Positions 23,251 through 38,200 are shown, numbered from the stretch's first letter. The stretch is DNA of 64,000 nucleotides from Ostrinia nubilalis (GCF_963855985.1 NC_087106.1:3765001-3829000); one strand, 5' to 3'. Notes: generated by a model not told the origin, from the sequence alone. Numbers and translations are program-made.

Positions 23251-26200
23251 GTGAGAGAGAGACACACTCTAAGCAAGTTGGTGAAGCAAGCGATACACTA
23301 CGCCAACCGGATGGTGTATCTACTTCTGCCGCTAGAGGGCGCCGGCCGCCGCGCTGACGTCAGAGGAGACGATGACAGAGCAAGCAATAGTATTACTAAC
23401 AGGTGAGAGAGAGACACACTCTTAGCAAGTTGGTGAAGCAAGCGATACACTACGCCAACCGGATGGTGTATCTTCTGCTGCCGTTAGAAGGCGCCGGCCG
23501 CCGCGCTGACGTCAGAGCGATGATGACAGAGCAAACAATAGTATTACTAACAGGTGAGAGAGAGACACACTCTTAGCAAGTTGGTGAAGCAAGCGATACA
23601 CTACGCCAACCAGATGCTGTATCTACTTCTGCCGCTAGAGAGCGCCGGTCGCCGCGCTGACGTCAGAGGCGACGATGACAGAGCAAGCAATAGTATTACT
23701 AACAGGTGAGAGAGAGACACACTCTTAGCAAGTTGGTGAAGCAAGCGATACACTACGCCAACCGGATGGTGTATCTTCTGCCGCTAGAGAGCGCCGGCCG
23801 CCGCGCTGACGTCAGAGGAGACGATGACAGAGCAAGCAATAGTATTACTAACAGGTGAGAGAGAGACAAACTCTTAGCAAGTTGGTGAAGCAAGCGATAC
23901 ACTACGCCAACCAGATGCTGTATCTACTTCTGCCGCTAGAGGGTGCCGGCCGCCGCGCTGACGTCAGAGGCGACGATGACAGAGCAAGCAATAGTATTAC
24001 TAACAGGTGAGAGAGAGACACTCTTAGCAAGTTGGTGAAGCAAGCGATACACTACGCCAACCGGATGGTGTATCTACTTCTGCCGCTAGAGGGCGCCGGC
24101 CGCCGCGCTGACGTCAGAGGAGACGATGACAGAGCAAGCAATAGTATTACTAACAGGTGAGAGGGAGACACAAAATCTTAGCAAGTTGAAGCACAGTCAG
24201 GCGATATACTACGCCAATCGGATAGTGTATCTTCTTTTGCCGCTAAAGGGCGCCGGCCGCCGCGCTGACGTCAGAGGCGACGATGACAGAGCAAGCAATA
24301 GTATTACTAACAGGTGAGAGAGAGACACACTCTTAGCAAGTTGGTGAAGCAAGCGATACACTACGCCAACCAGATGGTGTATCTACTTCTGCCGCTAGAA
24401 GGCGCCGGCCGCCGTGCTGACGTCAGAGGAGACGATGACAGAGCAAGCAATAGTATTACTAACAGGTGAGAGAGAGACACACTCTTAGCACGTTGGTGAA
24501 GCAAGCGATACACTACGCCAACCAGATGCTGTATCTACTTCTGCCTCTAGAGTGCGCCGGTCGCCGCGCTGACGTCAGAGGCGACGATGACAGAGCAAGC
24601 AATAGTATTACTAACAGGTGAGAGGGAGACACACTCTTAGCAAGTTGAAGCACAGTCAAGCGATAAACTACGCCAATCGGATGGTGTATCTACTTCTGCC
24701 GCTAGAGAGCGCCGGTCGCCGCGCTGACGTCAGATGACAGAGCAAGCAATAGTATTACTAACAGGTGAGAGGGAGACACACTCTTAGCAAGTTGAAGCAC
24801 AGTCAAGCGATAAACTACGCCAATCGGATGGTGTATCTACTTCTGCCGCTAGAAAGCGCCGGTTGCCGCGCTGACGTCAGATGACAGAGCAAGCAATAGT
24901 ATTACGAATAGGTGAGCGTCATATTTTTGCAATCCGAATACCTATACTAGGGTAGTGGATAATCCGCAACCTATTTAGGGCCACTACCACTCTTTTCCAT
25001 ACAAAAAAGACAAGGAAGATTGAACGATAATCTCATAAGAACTCTTAGCATACACTAATCAGAAAGATTTCATTGTATTTTGGAGAGCAGGCAGAGGGCA
25101 CGTCGATTGCAGGTACTCTGGCTAAGTGCTCAGGGTCCATGCGAAACAGGAGGGGCTTGAATAGACACATTAGTCAGTTGACATATTTTTTATGACCTGT
25201 CAAAACGCGACTCAAAGAGTTTGTATGGCAATGGGGACTATGACGTCATCAGGATAAAGTTGCGTCTTGGATATTGGTGTCAAGTGCCAACTACCCACCT
25301 TGTAGTTTAGTTGTGGTTTGAATTTAGTTACATGAGACTGTTTATTTGCTGTTCAACTGTAGCTATATGACTGTTCACCTGCTTTCCAATTGGGAAGTGT
25401 ACAAGGATACGCAGTAGGCTCTTGTCAATATGCAAGCATCAGTTGTTAATTTATTTTGAGAAATCTCGGTTGAGTTGTTGAGTTACTTATAAAATGAAAT
25501 TGTTTTGACAGTGTGGCGGAGTCAGACAGTGCGGACGCCGAATCGGGCTTCGAGGAGGCGGATCCGGGCGAGGCGGGAAACAACGTCATCAGGATGGTCT
25601 CCCGGTTTGTGGACAAAGTGAGTATCGTAATATTAATTTGTTAAATATATGGCAAAGACCCGAAAAATTTCATAAAACCGTGAAAGTAAGACATTTTTAG
25701 ATTCAAGTCTAGCGAATAAGTGAGTCAGTGTTTTTGTGACGTCAAATGTCGGCGAGATTTGACGTTCTTAAGACTTGTATCAGAGTAAATACAAATGAGT
25801 AGGTCATCTTCATAGGAACGCACGGGCGCGGTTTGTATGTGAGCGCGCCAATATACGTATGCGGCGCGCACGCACACACTGACAAAATTTAGTGGTGATT
25901 AGCGGTGAGGTGCGCCGAATTTTGTCAGTGTGTGCGTGCGCGCCGCATACGTATATTGGCGCGCTCACATACAAACCGCGCTCGGTGAGTTTCTATGAAG
26001 ATGACCTACTCATTTGTATTTACTCTGCTTGTAAGATATGTCACGTCCCTCCTGGTGCCGCTCCCATACATCATGCAGACATACAGGCATACATCAGACC
26101 TGTAATTTAATGAGATTATTATGTGAAAGGCAAATCAAATCACATCTTTTTTCACTTACGAATAAAAGGCACAGACTTGTAATCTTTTTCTATACTTACG

Positions 26201-29200
26201 GAAAATTCGCCGTCTTGATAAAACCCTGGAACGTTTTTTTGTGTTTGAGAGAAAGATATCTGGCAATTAAAAAAATGGACTTTAGATCTGTTCAAGTAAA
26301 ACTCTGTAGGAGCTTTGACAAGCGAATCGACGAAGAATAAAAAAAATATATTTGTCCTCGAGCCCTCGACATTATTTAACGCTATTATTTATTATTTATC
26401 GTAGGTGTGTACGGAAGGCGGCGTGACGGCAGAACACGTTCGCTGTTTACATCAGATGGTGCCGGGAGTGGTGCATATGCACCTGGAAACTCTGGATGCC
26501 GTAGCGAGGGAGAGCCGGCGGTTGCCGCCTGTTCAAAAGGTACGCTTCGATATCTTGCTAGTGCAGGGATGGCGAACCTTTATGTAGCAACGTGCCACTT
26601 TTCAAAAACAATTTTGATGTAGTCGTAGACGTGCCACTTAAAATGCTATCAATGAGGGAGCATCGTACAAGTGGCTCCACTGGCGAATGACAGCATTATA
26701 GCACCTTACTCTACAATGGCGCCAACTGATGTGGCACAATAGATGAGGGAGGGTTCAAAACAATTATTTGCTATTTTATTTCATAGTTAATTTTGTGGTC
26801 ATTGGTGGAGTGCCCTAAATATTGTGGCGCGTGCCATTGGTTCGCCATCCCTGTGCTAGTGTAAATGTTAACTCTTTATCATTACAATAAGTCGGTAGAC
26901 ACCCTAGTCAATTGACAGAAATACTAAGTGAGGTTTATTATTACGCCACGCGTGCTCTTGGTCCACATAAGGTTTTCGTAGACAGCGGGTACGGTCATAT
27001 GATCCCCTTCAGCGTACCAAAGGTAAATTTTACATGACGTCATCTGGTCGCAAACTCAATTGGAAATATACGTAGATTCTAAAAGATAATAACTATCACA
27101 TTATACAAAAACCTTCCCAGCGGTTAAGGAATTAGTTGAGCGTGAATAGGAGACTCATTGTGCCAGAATTTGTGTTCGTATTGAAAATTTGTGTATGGGA
27201 ACTATTCATTATTTGAAGGGAAAATCAAAAAATCAAAATCAAAATTATCTTTATTTGTTTAGACTAATTAAATTAGTACTTGCAAATCGTCAAATGCTCT
27301 TAAGGAGCCTATACATGTCTCATTCTTTTTTTGCCCTACCAGCCATAGGGTAAACGCCTATTGTAATTGTGTATTGTTGCAGCCTCGAATAGTAGCCCCG
27401 ACGCTGGTACCGGGCGAAGCATTAGCGGGACCAGCGCTACGAGCTTTCCTGGTACCAGATGGCCGGCCCGCGCCGCTGCTACCGGCAGAAGGCGCTCTGT
27501 TCCTCACCAACTACCGCCTAGTGTTCAAGGGCACGCCCACTGACCCCTTCGGTGAGTGATACTCAACTCTATTGTCACACAATTAGAGTCCTAATTATGG
27601 GACCGGCGCTGCGAGCCTTCTTCGTACCGCGCCGCTGCTGCCGGCAGAGGGTGCACTGTTTCTCACCAACTATCGCCTAGTGTTCAAGGGCACGCCCACT
27701 GACCCCTTCGGTGAGTGGTTCTCAACTCTATTGACATACAAGTAGGGTCTGAATTTATGGCACGGCGCTGCGAGCCTTCCTGGTACCCGATGGTTAGTCC
27801 GCGCCGCTGATGCTGGTAGAAGAAGCTCAGTTCCTTACTAACTACCGGCTGGTGTACAAGGGCACGCCCACTGACCCCTTCGGTGAGTGATACTCAACTC
27901 TATTGACACACGAGTAGGGTCTGGATTTAAGGCACGGCGCTGCGAGCCTTCCTGGTACCCGATGGTTAGTCCGCGCCGCTGCTCCTGGTAGAAGGAGCTC
28001 TGTTCCTCACTAACTACCGGCTGGTGTTCAAGGGCACGCCCACTGACCCCTTCGGTGAGCGATACTCGATTTTATTAACACATGAGTAGGGTCTGGATTG
28101 CGGGCCCAACTCTGCGAGTCTTCTTCGTACCGCACTGCTGCTACCGGCAGAGGGTGCACTGTTCCTCACCAACTACCGCCTCGTGTTCAAAGGCACGCCT
28201 ACCGACCCCTTCGGTGAGTGATACTCGATCTTATTGACACACAAGTAGGGTCTGGATTGCGGGCCCGGCTCTTTGAGCCTTCCCGGTACTCGATGGTTAG
28301 TCCGCGCCGCTGATGCTGGTAGAAGAAGCTCGGTTCCTTACCAACTACCGTCTCATGTTCAAGGGCACGCCTACTGACCCCTTCGGTGAGCGATACTTGA
28401 CTTTATTGACACACGAGTAAAGTCTAGATTCCTAGCGCCTGCTGCCGGCAGAAAGAGCATTGTTCCACACCAACTATCGCCTAGTGTTCAAGGGCACGCC
28501 CACTGACCCCTTCGGTAAGTGGTTCTCGACCTTATTGACACACAAGTAGGGTCTGGATTGCGGGTCCGGCTCTTTGAGCCTTCCCGGTACTCGATGGTTA
28601 GTCCGCGCCGCTGATGCTGGTAGAAGAAGCTCAGTTCCTTACTAACTACCAGCTAGTGTTCAAGGGCACGCCTACTGACCCCTTCGGTGAGTGATACTCA
28701 GCTTTATTAACACACCAGTAGGGTCTGGATTTAAGGCACGGCGCTGCGAGCCTTTCTAGTGCCTGCTGCCGTCAGAAGCTCACCAACTACTGCCTTGCGT
28801 TCAAGGGCACGCCTACCGACCTCTTCGGTGAGCGATACTTGACTTTATTGACACACGAGTAAGGTCTAGATTCCTAGCGCCTGCTGCCGGCAGAAAGAGC
28901 ATTGTTCCACACCAACTATCGCCTAGTGTTCAAGGGCACGCCCACTGACCCCTTCGGTTAGTGGTTCTCGACCTTATTGATACACAAGTAGGGTCTGAAT
29001 TTAAGGCACGGCGCTGCGAGTCTTTCTATTGCCTGCTGCCGTCAGAAGCTCACCAACTACTGCCTTGCGTTCAAGGGCACGCTTACCGACCCCTTCGGTG
29101 AGTGATACTCAACTCTATTGACACACGAGTAGGGTCTAGATTGCGGGCCCGGCGCTGCGAGCCTTTCTGCTGCGGGCAGAAAGCGCGTTATTACTCACCA

Positions 29201-32200
29201 ACCATTCTTCATTCGGTTACTGAGCATATGGTCTTCTGTATATTGCCATCCGCTTATCGTTCTATTTGTTCCAGCCTGCGAACAGACGGTGGTCAGATCG
29301 TTCCCTCTGTGTTCGTTGACGAGGGAAAAAGCAGTCCGAACGCACTACCTGCCTCATTTAGAACAAGCTTTACATGAAGGGCTACAACTGCGGTCCGCTA
29401 CCTTCCAGCTGATCAAGGTAAACAAACCCTTATCCTAAGTACATAAAATAAGATGTTAAGCTACTGTTCATGGAGATCAAAACTCGGTTCCATTTTAAGT
29501 ATACATTTAATCCTAAATTCTTTAGAAATTTCCATCGATGTAAACAAACACTTCTGCACACAATTACACTATAATACTCACGTTTTCTTAATATCATACA
29601 CATTATTTCACAAGCTCATGAAACCAACTTTATTCTCATGATGAAACAAATATGAAATCTAACATTGAAAATAAATATTTTAACAAAATATTTGGATGGT
29701 GAAAATTTTTGCTTCATGTTAAAATGTCAAATCGACATTTGACGTTTAAATTTAGGTCCTATCTCTGGAAAATCTGTAAGTCATAGACAATATTCATAGA
29801 TAATAATCTGTAAATTTTATCGATTTTATTTCAAGTATTCAATTATTTCAATTACCAATTACTTTGATAATATTAATTTAAAATAAAATATAAACGGTTA
29901 TATTCAACAAAGTAGGTATTTTTTCTTCATTGAATGCAACGACACACTTTGCGAAGAAGTCTTTGAATTCAGCTTTATTATACCGACGAGTGTCACATAG
30001 AAAAGGTCTTTCGACCACTTTTCAACTGGTATAGCCTGACCAGGAACATAAAAACCCTGGCATAGAGGCGCGTCAATTGCATTTGATAGTGCAACACTGA
30101 GTACAGTCGTACCTGTGTTAAATTAATAGGCTAACTTTATGTATCAGGATTCAGGATTACGGGCTAATTTGATATTTTCATAAATTAACGAAAAAATATT
30201 ATTATAGGTAACCTGGTTTAAATAAATTAAATGAAACCATCAATCGAGCTAGTAGGATTTATTTTATTATTCATCAATAATCAAATTCAGAACTTGAATA
30301 TTCAACTGCAATGTCTGCTCATGAACGCTTCAAACTCGGTACTTCTTTCCCAATTCCATAAAATTCAACACTTAGAAAGTGACAAAAAACTTTAAAATAG
30401 TTAGTTGAAACAAACCACAGCTAATTTTCATAGTGGACTGTACTATACGATAAACATGTCAGTCAATTTGACAACCTTTGTTGGAAACATTATTCAATGA
30501 AAATATTGTCCGAACCCTTAGTATTTCTCTTCGACAAATACTTTAACACATTGTGAACCACTTTTCTTTCACGACTATAAAAAGATTTTAGCAATTTCAT
30601 TTACAAAATCAATTGCGCACATTTAAAATAAAGTTTGTTTACACTTTGACAGCAATAGACTGACATGCAAGGTGACATATCAATGAAGTTTTCAGTTACT
30701 GTTGCCATTAAAAGAAATTAGTACCATTAGTTTTCCGCAACATGGCGAGGGTTTTTATGTTCCTGGTCAGGCTATATATGATTTTATTGTGCACTTTGTC
30801 TAGACCCACAGTATAATTTAAATTATATTTCCTTAACAAATAAAAAAGGGAAAATTAAAATTTCTTTGATTAAGGAGATCCTATTTTGACGATCACATTA
30901 CTGATCTCAACATCAATCATATTAATAATTATACAAACGATCTTTGAAAATGATGTCTAATCATTTGATGATGAATAATCGTCTGTTGAAGTCCGTCCGT
31001 AGTACATGACATTTACAGAATTGCGATTAACGAGAGATTTTGTCGCATCACTAGTAGATCAACTGACATAGACTAAAAATTCGTCAATGTCAGTTGGCCA
31101 TATTTGTTTACATTTAGGGAAATTTCTAAAGAACTAAGGTATAGGCTTTAGATTGCTTGAATTTCAATATTTTCTCCTAACACAGGATTGAATCTAGTAC
31201 GACTGTGGTTATACAGTTTTATTTTGCAATACAGGCCTTAATCTATTTAAGGTGAAAGGACTTTACTGACAATAAAGAGTTTGACTCTCGACTCTGTTGT
31301 TCTCATTTGTCGTTCGATTTAAATCATACTCAAAATGGTGGTCAAACGTTTGTGTTGATAATTCCACCATACACCTACGAGGTTACTGATGAATGCCAGA
31401 TACTCCTATGGTCCATATTCTACAGTAGCGTATGTAATCCAGGTGGCCTTAGACGAGGTGAGCAGCGAGCAAACTGAAGCATTTCGCAAGCAACTGGCCA
31501 GGCTACGGCACCCGCAACACCCATTATTACATTTACGTGCATTTATTTATTTCATTCCCGCGTTTACGCAGTTTCTGGTCTATCTGTCTCTTTCGCTTAT
31601 ACTGGCATCTTTCTTTCCACGAGAGAGATGAAAACATGTATTGGACAGCTCATTTATCGAGGAAGACTTTAGGGTCATTTTACCCTACAGCCAAAAGGGG
31701 CGGAGCAGTAAAGAAAAATGTTACAAAAACGGGAAATATTTTCCAAACAATTTTCACGCGTGCGAAGTCGCGGGAACTGCTAGTCCTTTATATTTATAAG
31801 ATCCTGATCGAACGACAAAGGAACGATTGTTGGGCGTATGTGGATGTTACGTAACATACCTATGCCAAGATCCTACAGTAGCGTGTGTAATCCAGGTGGC
31901 CTTAGACGAGGAGGTGAGCAGCGAGCAAGCAAAACCGTTCCGAATGTCGTATGATGACGTACCGAGCCGACGAATACATACCTATAAACCCCTAGATACC
32001 TACCATATGCTTCGTTCTTAAGTGTCCAAGAGCGGAGGACCCTACCGATCTGATTTGCCAATGGTTAAGACAGTCCCACCCAGGTCAGAAGCTGGTTATG
32101 CCCATTGGTTTCAAGTTATAAAAAGGTTCTATAGAAGAGTATGTAATCCAGGTGGCCTTAGACGAGGTGAGCAGCGAGCAAGCCGAAGCGTTCCGTAAAC

Positions 32201-35200
32201 AACTCGCCAGGCTACGGCACCCGCAGCACCCGCTAATGCACTTCACAGTTTCGGGTGTCTCTGTCGCTTAGACTGGCATCTTTTTTTCTATGAGAGAGAT
32301 GAAAACATGTATTGGACAGGTCATTTATCAAGGAAGGCAGTAGGCTATTTAACATTACCCTTCAGCCAATAGGGGCGGAGCAGTAAAGAAAAATGTTACA
32401 AAAACGGGAAATATTTTTCAAATTATTTTCGCGCGTACGAGGTCCTTAATATTTATAAGGTCCTGATCGAACGATAAAAGAACGACGGATGGGAGTACGT
32501 TGATGTTTCGATTTTAGCGTGGATTAGCGGGATTTTGCGCCGAGTTTTGTCAGTGTGTGTGTACGCGCCGCATACGTATTGGCGCGCTCGCATACAAACC
32601 ACGCTCGGTGCGTTTCTATGAAGATGACCTACTCATTTGTATTTACTCTGATTAAAGTCACAAGGTTCTATAGAAGCATGTCTAATCCAGGTGGCCTTAG
32701 ACGAGGAGGTGAGCAGCGAGCAAGCCGAAGCGTTCCGTAAACAACTCGCCAGGCTACGGCACCCGCAGCACCCGTTAATGCACTTCGCTATGGCGCCGCG
32801 CCCCGTGCATTTATTTATTTCATTCCTGCGTTTACGCAGTTTCTGGTCTATCTGTCTCTTTCGCTTATACTGGCATCTTTATATCCACGAGAGAGATGAA
32901 AACATGTATTGGACAGCTCACTTATCGAAGAAGACTTTAGGATCATATTACCCTACAGCCAAAAGGGGCGGAGCAGTAAAGAAAAATGTTACAAAAACGG
33001 GAAATATTTTTCAAACAATTTTCATAGTCCTTTATATTTATAAGATCCTGATCGAACGACAAAGGAACGATTGTTGGGCGTATGTGGATGTTACGTGACA
33101 TACCTATGCCAAGATTCTACAGTAGCGTGTGTAATCCAGGTGGCCTTAGACGAGGAGGTGAGCAGCGAGCAAGCCGAAGCGTTCCGTAAACAACTCGCCA
33201 GGCTACGGCACCCGCAACACCCGTTGATGCACTTCGCGATGGCTCCGCGCCCCGTGCCGCCGCCTGCTGCTCATCAACCCAAACATCACACGCTCAAGTT
33301 AGTATACCTTGATTTTTTAGAATCCAACAGAGATGTAAACAAACACTTTCATACACAATTACACCATAATCACTTACGTGTTCATAATATCATACACATT
33401 ATTTAACAAGCCCATGAAACCAACTTTATTCTCACGATTATACAAGTTTAAAATCAATCTTTGAAACAAATTATTTTAGCAAAATACGTGGACGATGAAA
33501 ATTTGTGAGACTTGTCAAATTGACTTAACGTTTAAAATTATGTGTTATCTCCATCTTGTCTCTGACACATCAGTGTTGTAACCTGTAAGTCATAGACAAT
33601 AATCGGTAAATTTAATCGATTTTATTTCAATTATTCAATCATTTTTATTCCTGATTGCATTTAAATAGATTTAAATAGGGTCTTAATCAACAATGTATTT
33701 TTTCTTCATTGAATGTACTACTAATTATTTAATGCACTGCTTTTTAAAGCATTTTAAATTCTTTCTACAGGTACATAAGTACTACAATAATTTCAATTCG
33801 CAATTAACGAGAGGGTTTCTCGCTTCACTAGGGCACAGATTAAAAATGTTTTAATATCAGTTGGCCATATTTGTTTAAGTTTCTGCTGAATTCTAAAATA
33901 TTCGACTGTATACATCATCATCATCATCATTTTTAGCCATAGGACGTCCACTGAACATAGGCCTCCCCAATGATTTCCACAATGACCGGTTGGTGGCGGC
34001 CTGCAACCATCGCCTTCCCGCAACCTTTATGAGGTATACTGCCGTGCCAGCGATATCAGCAGTAACTCCATTTGTTGGAAAAACTATAATGAGCTCTAAG
34101 ATGAGCTGAGAGGACTTTTTTTAACAGCAAAATGTTGGAGGTACTGCTGATTTCGCTAGCACGGCAGTATAGTATACTGTACTTTCTTTATTTTTAAAAT
34201 AACTTGTAAAATCGTACTGCTTAAGGTAAAGCCTGCTCCGTGAGCACGTAGAATTTTGTCCAATGACCCCAAGCTACCCATCCTTATCGCTCGCGCGTAA
34301 TTATATTGCTGTCGCGACTGTGCGACGGGCGCCCGCAGTGAGTGTGCGAGCGCGACAGCAACATAATTACGCGCGAGCGATAACATAAGGATGGGTAGGT
34401 AAGGATAGGTGGCCTACGACCTTTCACTTGCCAGGCGACTGCTCTTCCATCTGAGCTCAATTGGCGCCATAGGTAGTTCAATTTTAAAAGTTATTTAAAA
34501 ATGTAGAACAAGAGGCGACTCTTAACCCCAGAAATTATAATAACTATACTTTATTATTAAGGCTGGGTTGCACCATCTTTCTTTAGATATAACAATCGTC
34601 AAAAATCAGTCAAACTCAATTTAAAACACACCGGTTATCGCTATAGTTACGGTTCAAGTTATCATTAATATAAGCATGTTTTCTGTGCAGAGGTTTTGCG
34701 AAAAAGACTTTACTGAAGACAGCGCGGAAAGCGGGGCTCAAGCCGAAGCCGTCCAAACGCCAGAAGTACGTGCTGCCGTCAGCTGACGCGCGGTCGCTGA
34801 CCTCGCCGCCTCTGATGTCCTCACTTTCAGCGGATACATTGTCGCGTAAGTGTTTATTTGAAATTTAATTTTTATAACAAAAAAAGGTTTATTAGACAAG
34901 TCTCAGACGTAATCCAATAGTATATGTAATGGTTCTCTGGATCTCAATGAAAATTGCTATAAGTCGACCAATAAATATTTATGCTCCCTTACCGAGAATA
35001 TTTGGTCATTTGGCGAAAACTATTTTATCGTTGCATTCGTTTGATTTGGTTATCTAAATAAAATAAAAATAATTTATTCAACAAGAAAAAGTTTGCTGTA
35101 CCTATATATTTTTTTCAAATACTCTGATACTCAGTGGTTTGTTCATCTACTACACTGTCTACATTTTTCGGTGTAGTAAAGGTTTGTTTTTATAAAATGA

Positions 35201-38200
35201 AAAATGTAGGCTGCGATTTACATTGTGTGTAAAAATGGGAAGAAATCCGCCAAGCTAAAATATACCTTATCGCCTGCAGTGGAAGAGCTAGAATTGGCCA
35301 GTGAGTCAGGCGAGCCGGCGGCGGGACGGACGCTAGAGAGATTGCGGGACAGAGCGTACGCGCGGGATTGGGCGCGGCTGGGACTGGCCTCGTCACCCTT
35401 CCGGCTGTCCCACGCGAACGCTGTTTACACTTTATGTAGAAGGTAAGTGCGTTGTTTATTTTGATACAGTTAACGAGCTAGAATTAGCCGCGGGACGGAC
35501 GCTAGAGAGATTGCGGGACAGAGCATACGCGAGGGATTGGGCGCGGCTAGGACTGGCCTCGTCGCCCTTCCGGCTGTCCCATGCGAACGCTGTTTACACT
35601 TTATGTAGAAGGTAGGTACATTGTTTATTTTAATACAGTTAACGAGCTAGAATTAGCCGCGGGACGGACGCTAGAGAGATTGCGGGATTGGGCGCGGCTG
35701 GGACTGGCCTCGTCGCCCTTCCGGCTGTCCCACGCGAACGCTGTTTACACGTTATGTAGAAGGTAAGTGCGTTGTTTATTTTGATACAGTTAACGAGCTA
35801 GAATTAGCCGCGGGACGGACGCTAGAGAGATTGCGGGACAGAGCATACGCGCGGGATTGGGCGCGGCTGGGACTGGCCTCGTCGCCCTTCCGGCTGTCCC
35901 ACGCGAACGCTGTTTACACGTTATGTAGAAGGTAAACATATTTTAAACAATTTTTCTTCTATAGTGTGTGTTGTCCCTTATGTTAGATTTCACTCGCACA
36001 CTTCCGCCCGTATTCACCAATGATGCTTGCTTAAGTGAAGCAGTAAATCGAACGCACAGCGTTGAATAAAGATCTGCGATTGGTTCGTGTGTCATCCTGT
36101 GCGTCCGCGTGCACTGTGAGACCTCATAGTAATGTTTGTGAATACTGGAATTTGTTTCTTAGGTATTCGTAGAAGATAGATAGCACAAATTGCTGAAGAA
36201 CACCTAAAGAGAGTGTTTGGCTACGGGTTTGGCTACAGAAAAGAAGAGAACGGGACTATAAACATTAATTAATATGTCTATGAGAATTACCTAGTAGATG
36301 TCCGGGAGTTTGCTGTATTGTACAAATGTAGCTAAAAACTATAAGTTGCCCTTACAGAGAACCTTACTGAAATGAATATTACTTTTTTTAATTAAATGTA
36401 TCACCAATGCTTTCATGAAACTACCTACCGTCTGATTAAAATTTTTGTCTCCTAGATTTCTCCACATCAATTCATCGTTGTAACCTGCAAAAGTAAAAGT
36501 TATGGAATTTCTTTTTCTCGTTTTTTCAATGCATTTGAGTTGTTCTGGTGTCTGCAATGTTTATAATAGCTATAACAATTCCGTATTGTCTGTGGCAGCT
36601 ACCCAGCTGTGATACCAGCGCCAGAGAGCATCGGCGACGAGTCTCTGCGGCGCGTCTCGCGCTGCTACCGGCAAGGCAGGCTGCCTGTCTTGACGTGGCG
36701 GCACCCCACTACACACGCCATTCTGTCCAGGTATTAAGGTTCATTTTAGCTTGAGGTTTCATTAAGTTAGTGGACTATTATCCCAGATCAGCAGTAGCTG
36801 TGAAACGCGTATATTTATATGCAGGCAGTCAATGCAGAGTGGAAAAGTGCTGACGGCTTGATTTTAATTATTATGAGTCATAAAGAGAAAGGGATAGAAC
36901 AACCTTAGTAGCGAAGCCTTTTGATAAAATATAACCATCACATTTACCCTATTCAGAAGCAAATGAAGTATTTGTATTAGTTCGATGACTCTTGATATTT
37001 CTTTCCGACAAGCATTTCCAGCATTAATTAATGATCTTATTCGTTTTGCTCTTGGCAGAGCAGTCGTAAGAAATGATGGCCGTATTAGAAAAATATCAAC
37101 CTAATGCCCTTAACCTTAGGGCCTTAGTTTTACTTACTCACTTATCCTACTGGACTATTTTGTAGATTTTTACTATACGTTTTTTGTGTTCAGATCAGCA
37201 GCGTCCCATCACAAAGGCGTTATGGGCATGCTGAAAGGGACGCATCAAACCCCCGGCCCCACGCAAAGTGGCACCGAAACCACATCTAGTTTAGAACAGG
37301 TAAGAAACATTGGTTAATTTCATATTTTTGCAATAAAGATTGTCGACCAATATCCCTCGTATCCCCATCAATAGGCTAGTTTCCTAAAATAAAAAACTTT
37401 TTATTTATCAATCCAATAAGTATTTACGAAATGTTGAAGTTCCCCGTGACGTCACAAAGTGCAACACTTTAAACTACGCCTTGACGTCAAGTGCCTCTTT
37501 TTTTGAACTTTGGCGCGCTTTATCTCTTTCAATTTTCTTTATTTCAATAAAGTGAAAAATACGTGTCGACTATTTTTTGATTAATTAACTGACGGACTCA
37601 TTACAACTCTTGCTTTTTTACCCAGGAAACATCCCTATTTTTTCAAATTTAAATATTTTATTCAGTACATAGGCCCTTTCCAGGGCACTTATACACGTCC
37701 TAAATATAGCTTGCCCTAACACCACTTCAAGACAACATATGGGCGGGTGTTGAGAAGAAGTGGCGGAAGAAACTCAGTCACCTTTGTCAGTTATTAATGT
37801 ATTGAAAAAATACATCCATAACTAACTTGTTCTTACCCCGAGTATGGATGGTCATGTGTTTTGCTACTCACGACTATTTTTACGTTTCCAACAGGAACGG
37901 TACTTAGCCACGTTGGTGGCTCTAACCCCAGCCTCCAGAGGGGATCTGGAAGACTCGTCACTCAGTCTGGACTCTCTACTGCTCTGCTGCGACGACACCC
38001 AGCCGCCCACGCATACACCGCTGCTTACGAAAGCAGCTGGCACGTTGAGGTAAGCACAGGACCGCTGGTGTATGCACGCATAGGAACGATTTCTAGTCGC
38101 GTTTTGGATCTAACTCTAGCATCTAATCTCGTTCCCGTGGCAATGCAGTCAAATCTAGGCACTTTTTTCGGAATCCTACATTACTGGATCTATGTTCGTC

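Noticed and set aside
23251..24915. Regular direct repeats resembling a CRISPR array
   Set aside because: Units are copies of a eukaryotic exon with its splice donor; there are no distinct spacers, the unit of about 150 bp is far too long, and the context is an animal gene.
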